The translations under genes were made by a program, and so were the position numbers. Positions 33,538-44,937 of a stretch of DNA of 64,000 nucleotides are shown here, piece by piece. Source of the stretch: Imbricaverruca yamaguchii (lineage: Eukaryota; Arthropoda; Thecostraca; Neoverrucidae); assembly GCA_034440575.1 (NCBI GenBank), contig JAOTOL010001640.1, positions 892,501 to 956,500 on the forward strand, in the 5' to 3' direction. Below the pieces are notes generated by a model. That model saw only the letters and a list, made by a program, of their open reading frames with translations, was not told the DNA's origin and did no database searches. Within the stretch, counting starts at the first letter, position 1, and each line of letters starts with the position of its first letter.

Positions 33538-34195
33538 GTCAGTGGCGGAGCCGGGGCCGCTTCCCCGGTCAGTGGCGGCGCAGGGGCCGCTTCCCCGGTC
33601 AGTGGCGGCGCAGGGTCGCTTCCCCGGTCTGTGGCGGAGCCGGGGCCGGTTCCCGGTCAGTGGCGGAGCCGGGGCCGCTTCCCGGTTAGTGGCGGAGCCG
33701 GGGCCGGTTCCCCGGTCAGTGGCGGAGCCGGAGCCGCTTCCCCGGTCAGTGGCGGCGCAGGGGCCGCTTCCCCGGTCAGTGGCGGAGCCGGGGCCGCCTC
33801 TCCGGTCAGTGGCGGAGCCAGGGCCGCTTCCACGGCCAGTGGCGGCGCCGGGGCCGCTTCCCCGGTCAGTGGCGGCGCAGGGGCCACTTCCCCGGTCAGT
33901 GGCGGTGCAGGGGCCTCTTCCCCGGTCAGTGGCGGCACAGGGGCCGCTTCCACGGTCAGTGGCGGAGCCGGGGCCGCTTCCCGGTCAGTGGGGGCGCAGG
34001 GGCCGCTTCCCCGTCAGTGGCGGCGCAGGGGCCGCTTCCCCGGTCAGTGGCGGCACAGGGGCCGCTTCCCGGTCAGTGGCGGAGCCGGGGCCGCTTCCCG
34101 GTCTGTGGCGAGCCGGGGCCGCCTCTCGGTCAGTGGCGGAGCCGGGCCGCTTACCCGGTCAGTGGTGGAGCCGGGGCCGCCTCTCCGGTCGTTGA
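33531..34195 (+). repeat. 30-bp minisatellite made from the exon 3 donor
   Basis: About 22 copies of TTCCCCGGTCAGTGGCGGAG plus CCGGGGCCGC. The first copy contains the real exon end TTCCCCG and its donor GTCAGT, so each unit repeats the junction. Most units are exactly 30 bp, so the frame stays open and reads RFPGQWRSRG repeatedly; a few 29-bp units shift it. Confidence 0.92.
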
Positions 34196-34199
34196 TTGA

Positions 34200-35912
34200 A
34201 CCACATGTCGGGTTCTCAAGCTTGTTCTATAAGGGTGTTGACCGGCTGGCCAAACCTCGACTACCTTGCGCTTCATAATCAACAAAACAATCCAGTTCTA
34301 ACTTGAAGTAGCATCACTGCAATCGTACAGCGTTGTTTAGTCAGTGCACTGTGAAGTGACATGCGACTGCGTTTCAGAAGGTTAAGTGTAATTTCTAGTC
34401 GTTCGCCGTTCGGCATATGAAAAATGAAAGTTATATTTTCGCGATCTGAGTGTTATCACGTTCATTTTGTTAATAAGCACAAGTTTTAACACCGACAATA
34501 TTATATTGTTCGAGCTTTCCCGATGTCTCAAGTTTTCCTGCGACGAATTCCTGGACGTCCTAGGTTACACAATTTTTTAGCCCATTATTCGTAGGTCAGG
34601 GTTGGTAAATTTTTGCAAAATGGTAGTTCTTGCCGGTTGAACCCATGGCTTGAATTCGCTGCTCAAACCTAGCTACTTTTAGCCACATGGGCTAGCTTAT
34701 GCTCATCATTACGTTTTGAAGTTTCAACTACTCTTGCACGAAGGTGCGCACTATAGAATCTATTTATGCGTTGTTTAAATCAACTGTCTAAGATACGATT
34801 TGCATTCATGATGAATATGCTGTGCTTTTTCAATATATTCAAAATATACGAGTTCTGGACAACAGTAATGCTGCGATTAGCGGCAGACGTTCTGGCCCTA
34901 AGGTTGAGGGCAAATCTAAACTATGCACTGGTGCTATGTACCAGTGCGATTTGTGAGAGCTTAAGATGCTACGTATGGAAGAAGGTACCTATGCACTATT
35001 TTTGGCTACCTACTTTGTTTTATTATACAATTGAACTCAACATATGCCCATGCTATTTCAAAGTGGAAGTGCACACCTAACATTCTGATCTTGAACCGCT
35101 TTTAGCAGGCTGCAACTGGTTTCAACCAGTTTTAGTATCCCTGTCTTGGCCCCCACTGGATGTTCGCTTACTGGCTTTCAGCCCATGCCAGGACTGCCAT
35201 GGGGCATTTAGTTGAAAAAATTTGCTGTTCCTGGGCTTTTGGCATCCAACACATTATCCTCTCCAGAAAATTATACTCTCACTTTCCTCATTTGGAGGTT
35301 GAATGGTGCTACTTGGCAATGACCTGAGCACTGTGACAAGATGCTCAAGAATCACTTGAAAGCGCCAGCTGGTACTCTGGCACCGGCTTAAAGAAGGCTT
35401 TCCTCCGCATATTTGGTTGGTCAAAAATGTTCCCCATATTCAGGATTACCAAGCTCAGGTCGGACCCTGTCGCAATTGGCCAACAGCGGCGTCTTCGCGA
35501 CGTTTCCATGGCGACGCTGGGCGCTGTTTGCTGATGGGATGGCGCTCAGCAACACGGGGTGAGACGCCGCCATGCGGCCGTGGCGATATTCAGCGACAAC
35601 CAGGGGATCTAGGGGAAGCTACCCGTCGCACAATCGAAAGGTTGTGGGTTCGAGTCTCACCTGTCGCCACTCTTCGCCCGCTGCCAATCGGCGTGAGAGA
35701 TTGGCGACGCTACATGACTCAACGGTCGATGTGTCGTAAAACCAACAACCAACCTATCGGCGACAACCAGCGCAGCCGTTGTCTGCACAGCGACCACCCT
35801 GTGGACGTCTCAGACTGAGCACAGCCGGGGTCATGACCGGGGTCATGGCCAGGGTCGCCAGGCGGCTCGTTCGCTCGCGCCACGTCACCAGTGTGCCCGT
35901 GCCGACCGACAG
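34200..35912 (+). other. SAYP intron 3, remainder
   Basis: Mostly AT-rich DNA without recognisable content, plus an S1 SINE at 35603. It ends at the acceptor ACCGACAG. Confidence 0.6.
35603..35757 (+). mobile_element. tRNA-derived SINE (S1)
   Basis: Head partly eroded (GGGGATCTAGGGGAAGC); B-box region GTGGGTTCGAGTCTCACC, middle CCAATCGGCGTGAGAG and tail GTCGTAAAACCAACAACC intact. Confidence 0.85.
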
Positions 35913-36119
35913 ACCTGGCGCGACGGCCGGTGGAGGCGGACGAGCGCGCCTTCCTGCTGGAGCAGCGCGCCGTCTCGGAGGCGCAGGCCCAGGCCGGTCT
36001 GACGTCACTCACCAGCGCTGACGTCACCGACCTGCTGCTGCGCGAGTTCCCCGACCGAGCCGACGAGTTCCGCCGCCTGATCGACCAGCGCCGGCTGCTC
36101 GAGGCGCCCAAGGCCCAAG
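35913..36119 (+). CDS. PHF10: SAYP/PHF10 homologue, exon 4 (SAY domain)
   Basis: Reads (D)LARRPVEADERAFLLEQRAV, then SEAQAQAGLTSLTSADVTDL, LLREFPDRADEFRRLI and DQRRLLEAPKAQ. PHF10 has DLERR, a charged helix with LYLRE, then LGLTALRSDEVIDL and EYPAKHAEY at the same spacing, so homology is clear along the exon. It begins at ACCGACAG-ACCTGG and ends CAAG before GTGGGT, one base into a codon, matching the acceptor chosen for exon 5. No frame disruption. Confidence 0.92.
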
Positions 36120-36204
36120 GTGGGTTGGGCTGTGGGTTCGGCGGGCTCGGAAATGTCCGGGGCCGGGGTCGGTGATCGTTGATCAGTCAAACAGAACACG
36201 CGGG

Positions 36205-36350
36205 CTCCCAAGGGCCCCGGTTTCGACTCTAGCGCCACTCAGGACATTTCCCAATCCCGCGGCCCACCGGCGAAACAGTGTGGGCGGCGCCATTAGCCGT
36301 GAATGTGCATAAAGTGTGTCGTGAACCAACCAATACGCAATAAACAAACA
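36205..36350 (+). mobile_element. tRNA-derived SINE, third family (S3), 5' part eroded
   Basis: Shares CCCACCGGCGAA, TGTGGGCGGCG and GTGTCGTGAAC in order with the fuller copy at 57328-57500. The GGTTTCGACTC near its start is a B-box remnant. Confidence 0.7.
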
Positions 36351-36611
36351 CGCGGGTTCCCTGGCGTGGCGTGCGATGTGGACTGGACGTCGGTCCTCGG
36401 TATCCAATACACATTGTGGCTCGGTCACTCATTAGTCGCCTATTAGCGAGATCGTAGGTTTAGGCTCCGCAATGGTAGTTTGACGAAAATTTAACTCAGA
36501 CACTGTTCCCTCACTTTCCCTCCAATCTCATATTGAGTGTCGTGGTCAGAGTCCTCAGTCGTTCATATGCAGCCTGTTTTTGCGTTCCTTCCCTGTTCCA
36601 GGGGAGGGGGT

Positions 36612-36775
36612 AGTGTGTAGTCTACAGGTGGAATGTTGATCTCCCAATCTAGGGGTTGTGGGTTCGAGTTTCACCTGCCGCTGCTTTTCGCCTGCGACCA
36701 ATCGGTGGGAGAGATTGGCAATGCTATATGACAAAGCATTTGACGCGTCATGCAAGCCAATGACCAACCTCTCCT
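36612..36775 (+). mobile_element. Diverged S1-type SINE
   Basis: Contains GTAGTCTACAGGTGG, GTTGTGGGTTCGAGTTTCACC, TTCGCCTGCGACCAATCGG and CAATGACCAACC in S1 order, but with an altered head and a changed tail; it may be an older subfamily. Confidence 0.75.
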
Positions 36776-36839
36776 GTTGCATTAAACCTGTTATTGCGAC
36801 CCTCCATTGATCATGTTCAGCCTGTTCAGTTTCTCTCCT

Positions 36840-37275
36840 GCTATTGCTCAGTCTGCTGTTCCGTCCCACACCACTCGTGCTTAGCATGGTCCATCCCATG
36901 GCCGCGTTCAGCCTGTTCCTTCCCTCTACTGCTCGCATTCTGCCTGTAGTCCCGTCCCTCTACTGCTCATGTTCAGCCTGGTCCTTCTACTGCTCGTATT
37001 CAGTCTACTTCCGTCCATCTACTGCTCGTATTCAATATGTAATTCCGCCCCTCTGCTGCTCGTATTCAGCCTGTTGTTCCGTCCCTGTACTGCTCGTATT
37101 CAATTTGTTGTTCCGTCCCTCTACTGCTCGTATTCAGCCTGTTGTTCCGTCCCTCTACTGCTCGTATTCAGCCTGTTGTTCCGTCTCCACACGGCTCGTG
37201 TTCAGCCTGTTGTTCCGTCTCCACACTGCTCGTGTTCAGCCTGTTGTTCCGTCTCCACACTGCTCGTGTTCAGCC
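36840..37275 (+). repeat. Minisatellite, about 34-40-bp unit, upstream of exon 5
   Basis: About 12 copies of TCCGTCCCTCTACTGCTCGT plus ATTCAGCCTGTTGT. Each unit is a pyrimidine run followed by TTCAG, so each resembles a 3' splice site. The phase-compatible acceptor is however the ACAG at 37304-37307, 32 bases past the last TTCAG. Confidence 0.85.
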
Positions 37276-37307
37276 TTGTCTCACCGTCCACGTGCCGGCG
37301 TCGACAG

Positions 37308-37554
37308 CGGCGCTGACCCCGGCCGAGGTGGAGCGACAGCGGCTGCAGTCGCTGGTGCGGCAGGCGGCGCGTCAGGCGGCCGCCTGGAACGCCCAGCTGA
37401 ACCGCGACCGGCGCGACGAGCGGCGCGCCTCGCTCGACCTGCAGACGTTCACGGTGCACTACCCGCAGCGGCGGCGGCCGGCGCAGACCGCCGGCCGGCT
37501 CGGCCACTACCCGGTGGCCGTGCTGCCCGGCCAGTTTACCGACTACTACCGCAG
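37308..37554 (+). CDS. PHF10: SAYP/PHF10 homologue, exon 5 (most conserved SAY segment)
   Basis: Encodes LTPAEVERQRLQSLVRQAAR, then QAAAWNAQLNRDRRDERRAS and LDLQTFTVHYPQ, and ends GHYPVAVLPGQFTDYYR. PHF10 has [23 protein letters not shown] and SSYPVALIPGQFQEYYKR, the strongest match in the window. It starts with CG, completing Ala after exon 4's single base, and ends TACCGCAG before GTCAGT, two bases into an Arg codon. Its last bases and donor seed the 24-bp array that follows. Confidence 0.95.
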
Positions 37555-38510
37555 GTCAGTCACCGACTACTACCGCAGGTCAGTCCCAGCTCACCGACTA
37601 CTACCGCAGGTCAGTCACCGACTACTACCGCAGGTCAGTCCCAGCTCACCGGCTACTACCGCAGGTCAGTCACCGACTACTACCGCAGGTAGTAGTCAGG
37701 TCACCGACTACTACCCAGGTCACCGACTACTACCGCAGGTCAGTCACCGACTACTACCGCAGGTCAGTCGCCGGCCAGTCCACCGACTACTACCGCAGGA
37801 CAGTCACCGACTACTACCGCAGGACAGTCGCCGACTACTACCGCAGGTCAGTCACCGACTACTACCGCAGGACAGTACACCACAAGTCACCGACTACTAC
37901 CGCAGGTCAGTCACCGACTACTACCGCAGGTCAGTCACCGACTACTACCGCAGGTCAGTCGCCGACTACTACCGCAGGACGCCGGCTATCACCGACTACT
38001 ACCGCAGGGAGTCACCGACTACTACCGCAGGCAGTCGCCGACACACCGCAGCAGGACTACTACCGCAGGCAGTCCCGACTACTACCGCAGGTCAGTCACC
38101 GACTACTACCGCAGGCAGTGCCGACTACTACCGCAGGACAGTCGCCGCTATCCCGACTACTACCGCAGGACACCGCCGACTACTACCGCAGGTCAGTCAC
38201 CGACTACTACCGCAGGTCAGTCACCGACTACTACCGCAGGTCAGTCACCGACTACTACCGCAGGTCAGTCCACCGACTACTACCGCAGGACAGTCGCCGG
38301 CCAGTCCACCGACTACTACCGCAGGACAGTCGCCGACTACTACCGCATGTCAGTCCCAGCTCACCGACTACTACCGCAGGTCAGTCGCCGGCCAGTCCAC
38401 CGACTACTACCGCAGGTCAGTCGCCGGCCAGTTCACCGACTACTACCGCAGGTCAGTCGCCGGCCAGTTCACCGACTACTACCGCAGGTCAGTCGCCGGC
38501 CGCTCGCCGA
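37530..38510 (+). repeat. 24-bp minisatellite made from the exon 5 donor
   Basis: About 35-40 copies of ACCGACTACTACCGCAG then GTCAGTC, the exon 5 end and its donor. Longer variants include GCCGGCCAGTTC or CCAGCTC; others replace GTCAGT with GACAGT. The last copies (38390-38500) are 36-bp units that also repeat the exon's GGCCAGTT. Exonic and intronic parts are copied together. Confidence 0.93.
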
Positions 38511-38589
38511 TCAGCGGGGTGCGGTGAGACGCACAAGGGATTTGGTAGATGGGATGCAGGGTTAGACACGTTGCCTCAGTCTGGGTGCT

Positions 38590-38682
38590 TCTGTCGCTAC
38601 TCTTCGCCCGCGACCAATCGGCGTGATAGATTGGCGACGCTACATGACTTAACGGTCGCTGTGTCGTAAAACCAATAACTAA
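38590..38682 (+). mobile_element. Truncated S1 SINE (3' half)
   Basis: Only the post-tRNA part is present: CTGTCGCTACTCTTCGCCCG, GACCAATCGGCGTGATAG, tail GTCGTAAAACCAATAAC. Typical 5' truncation. Confidence 0.85.
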
Positions 38683-38738
38683 GTCTGGGTGCTTGTCATT
38701 CAGAACATTGTCTCCGGACACCTCATTCCTCTTTGCCA

Positions 38739-38903
38739 GGGGACGAGTAGTCTAGGGGTAAGTTACTCGTGTCTCAATCGAAAGGTTGTGGGTTCGAGTC
38801 TCACCTGTCTACTCTTCGCCCGCGACCAATCGGCGTGAGAGATTGGCGACGATACATGACTCACCGGTCGATGTGTCGTAAAGCCAATAACCAACCAACC
38901 AAT
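38739..38903 (+). mobile_element. tRNA-derived SINE (S1)
   Basis: Complete near-consensus copy 60 bases after a truncated one: GGGGACGAGTAGTCTAGGGG head, GTGGGTTCGAGTCTCACC, GACCAATCGGCGTGAGAG, GTCGTAAAGCCAATAACC. Confidence 0.9.
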
Positions 38904-41881
38904 CACTCCTCTTTGCCAAGATAATGAATGGAGTTTAAAGACTGTAAGGTTATTGCTTTCTGACAATGATACTTGAAACCTAATGGGAAGCACATATACA
39001 AGTTATATACGTCGGAAACAACAAAAATTCCTTTTCAAAGTAGAATATCTTGTTGACGGTGCTGGATCATAGACGAACCCATATTGCTTCCTATTTTTAG
39101 CTAGAGTATGGGTGCACTTTGCCCCATTAACGCCTGCACTGTTTGTGTCATGTACACGGATACGCTCGCGTGATGTGAGTGGCTGGCCCGTCTGTGTAAC
39201 ATCTGTGGAGCCTTCCGCTCGTCACATGACCTTACGGCTGCCCCACTGGAATTGTGCCGGACATGCTCCCCACGTGATCTCTGCCTGTCACGGGCGTACA
39301 CGTATGGGCGCAAAATGACCCTAGATGTCGACGCGCCCCTAAACTCCGATGCACCACCACGGGCGTACACGTAGCTCCAAGTCGGGCGCCATTCACTTCA
39401 TACCGGCTTGCTCCATCGCATTCAGCCCATGGCCTTTCCCCCCAGTATCCAGACTGTCCAGACAGGCAACAGGCAGTGCCGACTAGTTAATCTTGGCTCA
39501 CATGTGACACCATGAATGCGAATAACCGCATAACATTGAATTAATTGTCTCCCGTACATGGTATTTGGCCATCTTTCTCAGTGCAGGGGGCGATGAGAGT
39601 TCCTAGCATTTATCAACGGAGAGTGCCCATGAAACAAAAGGCGTGTTGCATGTGGTGTGATGTACGCAATTAGCGCCCCATTTTTTTTTGTATTAGGAAG
39701 CATTGGTTAATCATTCAAGTCAGTTTATGGTGTTTTTTTCGGAAAAATTGACGCTTTTCATGTTTAATCATATCATGTGAAAAGAAAACAAATACGTGCT
39801 CGGAATGCTCGGCAGTGTTCCTTGCATTTCTTGTCACAATATCTGCGATCCCAAAGGTTTACGAGTTGCTACATTACGACCCATATCTCAAGGATCAAAT
39901 GAGGATGAAGTATCGACCAGGTTTTGTAAACTTCGTAATTGTGTTACAAAAAAAAACTATTTTCTGTAACCGCGGAGTAAAAATTGACACCACAGTCAGT
40001 TTTAGCATCCAAATTAACCTCAGAGTGACTCATGTGTCGAACAAGATCATCTGAGGTCATGTTTTGTCAATAACCTCGAATGAGCTTGGATAGGTCAGTG
40101 ACCTATGCAAACAGGTTAACTGACCTGCTTATTGCCATACCCCACCCAGCATTGGTCATTCGGGGGAAAGTGAGATAAATTGGACAATTCGCGATTTCCG
40201 AAATGAAAACTTGCAAAATTCCCTTTCATGACGTCGCAGCCACACCAGTACGTCTTCAAATTTGTCATGCGGTCGATGAAGGATGTCACATTAACTATTC
40301 ATATTAACTATGCGTGACTAACGCATGTCTCTGCTAGCGAATAGTCCCTGCATGATGGGCTCGTAGAAACTCTCACCTGCAAGGGAAGGTTAAACTTGAA
40401 CCATACCTTGACCCCGGTGTGACAGCAACCTAACCACAACGTGGCCCAGACGTTACCGCAGTGTGACCTTAGCCTGACCTCAGCTTAACTCTGACCCAAC
40501 CGTAAGGTAGCTTGTCGGGTCTCTGTGTAATGTCAAGGAATGGATCACCTCCGTCATACATGTTTGACTTAGTAAATATATATTTTGGTCCATGTGCAAT
40601 CGTAATTCGGCGAAACAATCGCACAGCATCGATGCAAAGCCCTTCTTGATGCCTTGTCGGAGTTACAGATCTTGCCAAAATTATCAGACTGTCGTCATTT
40701 TAAGACTCTTAGTCTCCGTTTCGTTCCTTAACACTCGCACGTCCGGCGGTCCGCGCCAACTTCGCATGTCCGGGGGGGGCAGATGACTGCCCCCATAAGA
40801 TCTCTGGAACTATGCTAGCTAGCGACAAACGGAAAACGGCGTTGGATAGCGGATGACAGGCTCTATCGAAAGTGTTTCGGTCATTTTTTTCGATCAGGTC
40901 AACATTCAGGTTACTGAGCCATCATAGGTCAAATTCGACCGGATCAGGTGGGACTCAGATATTGACACTCTCAGGACATGTAGCAGATAGAAACAAATGG
41001 CGAACGCTATTCGACAGTCCTTGAAATGCGCTACCGGCAACCGGCAAATTTAAGGTCAGGTCAACCGAAACTCAGGTCAAGATCATGAAGTCATGACCTC
41101 AGGTCAAGGCCTAGGGAGGTCGTGTAAGGTATCAATCGACACGTCTTGACGATACAAGCATAATGACGGTAATTTCAGCCTTCTATCTCAATGCAGTGCG
41201 ATATAATGCGCATAAATGTGTAGTGATCTGAGGTGACCTCAGAGACCTTGTTTAGGTCACTGAGCAAAAATGTCAACGGTAACATTGAGCATAGCTTCCA
41301 TCTACATGCCACAACTGTTGTGAGATCATTCCGAGCACAAATATGTAACTAGGAAACATTTGTATATTTTACCATAGCCCTATAATGGGGAGGCCATGGC
41401 AGCTACCTGACCTAAGGTCAATGCTACGAAAAAAAACCGATATACATATTGTGGTCCCTGATGAGCTCATGACATGTTATACGTTTGAAATCAATCGCCC
41501 AATGTTTGTCGAAGTTATGCCACCTAGAACTCCGAGTGTAGTTGGGTCACTTCGCCTGACCTGGTGACCTGACCTGAGATGACCCAGGATTGAAAATATA
41601 TGAGGATATGCGGAAAAGACCAATGAACGGCTATGCGAGGTTTGGCCTTGCTAACCCTATTAGTTTGGCGGTACGTGAGGAAAAACCGGAGGGGGGGCAG
41701 ATATCTGCCCCCCGGACATGCGCGGGTTAACCGCTCCGAAAACATTTCTTGTTTAAGTTTCATACCTTGGACTCATGTGAGGCGATTACCTGTGTGTGTC
41801 TGTGTTCGGGTGGGTGCGATCGAAGTGCGACGTTAGCGTGGCCGGCCGGCCTCCAGCGTAACCCGGGCGTGACCTCGGCAG

Positions 41882-42004
41882 GTACTCCAGCAACGACCTC
41901 AAGTACCTGCCGGTCAACACGGTGATGGGCACGCGGTCGGCCGAGGAGCTCGGCTCGGACGGTTCCGACTCGGACTCGGGAGACTCCAGCTCCGAAAGAT
42001 CCAG
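41882..42004 (+). CDS. PHF10: SAYP/PHF10 homologue, exon 6
   Basis: After the acceptor CTCGGCAG, a G completes the Arg codon from exon 5 and the exon reads YSSNDLKYLPVNTVMGTRSA, then EELGSDGSDSDSGDSSSERS. PHF10 continues YSPDELRYLPLNTALYEPP and then an acidic Ser/Asp segment, so the order and position fit. It ends TCCAG before GTAAAT; exon 7 supplies C to make Ser. The Ser/Asp tail may be a casein-kinase-type acidic linker (inference). Confidence 0.88.
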
Positions 42005-42330
42005 GTAAATGTCGCTCGGTACACTGTCGGATCCAGGCAACTGCTGTCCGTAACACTTGCAGGTCCACACTGCTGCTCGGCACGCCGGCGGATCCAGGCA
42101 ACTGCCTCCAGCTAGGTGAAATTGATCCAGACAACTGACACCAGGTAACTGGAATGAATCCAGGCAGCAGTCCTCGCTGTAGTTGATTCAGGCAGCAGTC
42201 CTCGCTGTAGTTGACGCAGACAACTGTCGCTGCTTAGTCGGGATGGACCCAGGCAGCTGGCACCGTCCTGCCGGTGGGTCCGATTCTGGCAACCGTCACC
42301 ATCACACGGCGACCTCCACCTTCATTGTTC
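42000..42330 (+). repeat. Degenerate repeats around the exon 6 donor
   Basis: GATCCAG followed by GTAA or GCAACTG recurs at 42000, 42032, 42092, 42124 and 42164, plus a direct repeat of CAGGCAGCAGTCCTCGCTGTA (42169, 42189). The exon end itself is AGATCCAG-GTAAAT, so these may be diverged copies of the junction. Confidence 0.6.
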
Positions 42331-44935
42331 GACATAGCTGTGTGGGCGAGGCGCAACAGGAGCTGTGACGGGCCCGGTCGGAGGGTCGACTGTGGTCGAT
42401 GCGCGGGAACCTTCTCGGAAAGAAACCCACTGGATTCAAACAGATAACAACGCTACTGGATCGGAAGCCTAGCAGCGTCGATCTGCAGGTTCCCCGACTG
42501 GATCAAGTGTCTGGCTCGTCAAAACAGGACCTGCGGGACACAGCTGTGTGCAGTCGCATGCGCAGTGCAGTTGATTTTGGCGGAAGCGTGCGCCAGCTGG
42601 ATGCCAGTCGCGCCTCAGGTGTGCAGATTGTACCGCTACGGTTGCGCGAGCGTCCGACACTTGTGTCAAGGCGGAGCAGAGGCGGAATCAAGTGGCGAGT
42701 GGACAAGAGTCGACCGAGGTACTTGCCCGGCGAGCATGTTAGCATGTCGGAGCCTCCGCGCGGGCGTCTGCCTGGCGAAGGGACTGATATTTCTACCTAG
42801 AGCCCAAGTTCTCAGGACGATGGCCGGACTAAAAGTGGCGGCTACTCTGGGCTCCGGAGTAGCCGCCACTACTCCGAGTGGCAGTGGTTCCGGCACAGCA
42901 CTGCTGGAGTGGTGGGAGTCTCGGCACTGAATCCGAACTGGTGGAGTGCGGGAGTCGGGAGTGGAGTCCGGACGCGTCGTACCGGCGCGGAAGTCGGACT
43001 GTTAGAGTGACGGAAGTGTCAGCATAGGACTGACCGAGTGATGTGAGTCTAAGAACTGGAGCTGAACTGATGGAGTGCAGGAGTCTCGGTACGGGAGTCG
43101 GACTGATGGAGTGCGGGAGTCTCGGTACGGGAGTCGGACTGATGGAATGCGTGAGTCTCGGTACGGGAGTCGGACTGGTGGAGTGACGGAGGTTGCAGCA
43201 CAGGACTGGACTGCTTCATAGGAGTGATGGGAGTCGCGGTGCTGGAGCCGGACTGGCGAAGTGACGGCCGAAGCGAGTTGTATGGCGGGACACTGACGGA
43301 GGTCTGCTGAGTAATCGGCTGGGCTGTGCTGTGTTGTGCTAGTAGCCGGCTGTGCGTCTGGCTCAAGACATGATGGCGACGCAGGACGGACCTTCCAGCA
43401 GATGAAGCTTGCTTCCCTCTGCCCCTTGGCACTGGTGTCTCGGGGTGTAGTTGTCTTTTTGACTATCGATTATCTAGCACGTTTCACCATTCTCTTGTTC
43501 GCTTTTAGACATGCTCATGTTCACAATGCACCCGCTTTCCCTTATTTTCATGTGTACTGAACACAGCTCGTCTGTCCTTGTTTTGGATGTGCTTGGGCTT
43601 TACTCTGTACGCCCCTGGCTGTCTCTCTGTGCCACTTTTGTTTGCCGCATGAGGTGCAGTTGCGCGGGCCGGCTGTGTCGGGGGCTGGGGTGGCACAGGC
43701 GCCCGGCCGGCAGCGGGCGGCAGCTGACCCCTGGCTCGCTGTTTCAGCCGACCGAGCCGCCTCGCTCCGTCGACTCGACTCGTGCCCGCGGCCACCACCG
43801 TGCGTCTGCGTCACTAGCCGTCGCCGCCGACCGTCCGCCGGCCGGACCCGCCCCCTCTGTCTGTCTCGCTGTCTGGCCGGCTCTCTGTCTGCCGCGCTCT
43901 TGTCTGTCCGGACTTGTCCCACCGGACTTGTCCCACCGGACTTGTCCCACCGGACTTGTCCCACCGGACTTGTCCCACCAGCCGCAGGTGCGGTGCGCCG
44001 ACTTGGCCAGGACGGGACTGAGCGTGTCGTACCGCGTACTGCGAGCGCGCACTGCCGGCGGCTCTCCAACGTCTCCCGTCCCGGCGACCCAGTACGCTCG
44101 CCACGAACTGAGCCATCGCGACCTCCTGTCGTCGGTGTGCCCGTGGTGCGATGGCACGTGCAAGACAGGCCTTCAGCTACGAGAGGCGTTTTTTAGACTA
44201 CGGTGATCTTTGTTACTTGGACAGTTGCCTGTCCGCACATGTAGACTGGTGCAGGTCTGGCAGGGTGCAATACGCCCGCCCACTGAGTGCATTACGAGTG
44301 ATAAGTGGTTTGGGAATAGGATACAAGATTGGAGAGCGACTCAGATTGTCTACATATCGCAATAAACGGTATGATTAACACATTGGTCTGCACATTTTCA
44401 CACCTCGCTCGGGGGCACGAGCTAGAGCACCTGTCAAATGAACTTCGTATACGAGGTTCAGTCGCGCACTAGCACGCTGGCTCTGATAGCAAACACCGAG
44501 CTCACCCACAAGCATCGCGCAGAGGCTACCGTGTGTCGGCGTCTTCTCGGTACGGAGCGGCCATGCCGTTTTGGACCGTGTTTCTTGTCTGGTGCGACAC
44601 CTCGAGAACTGGGTGTTGAGCGGCACGGAAGCTGTGATGGAGAGAAGCCACTCTACAGCCTTGACGTCGCCCGTACCGAGCCCGGTGCAGCTCGCTCTGC
44701 TCTGTCGGCGTTTGCGACGCTTGTGCCGCTGTCAGCCAAACTACTGCCACCTGTCGACCAGTTATGACACTAACTCTGCCGCCAGCCAACCTGGTGCCAC
44801 CTGTTGGCTAATGACAACACTAACGCGGTGAGCGGCGGTCAAACTGCACGCGGCACGTAATGATGCCTCCGCGTTGCTTTATCGTGAAGGCTCGGATGGT
44901 TGCTAGGCCACGCCTCTTCCCGCGATGCGTCCAGC
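42330..44935 (+). other. SAYP intron 6, proximal part
   Basis: GC-rich, with a degenerate repeat of GGAGTCTCGGTACGGGAGTC at 43060-43190 and five copies of the 14-mer GGACTTGTCCCACC at 43914-43980. Open stretches at 43640-44200 have no family motifs and are not needed for the reading frame, so I do not call an exon. Confidence 0.5.
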
Positions 44936-44937
44936 TG

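Larger units (their letters stand above)
38515..41881 (+). other. SAYP intron 5, remainder
   Basis: Two S1 SINEs, then AT-rich DNA, then a segment (40050-41585) dense in AGGTCA/TGACCT. No exon is required here, because exons 5 and 6 join in phase. Confidence 0.65.

Noticed and set aside
36840..37310. Exon 5 starting at the last TTCAG of the upstream array (37274)
   Set aside because: That acceptor would be out of phase with exon 4, whereas the ACAG at 37307 restores the frame. The array is therefore near the junction but not proven to contain it.
43511..44206. Extra SAYP exon in intron 6
   Set aside because: Exons 6 and 7 join in phase without it, and the frame has no PHF10 motifs; it is open in several frames because of GC content.
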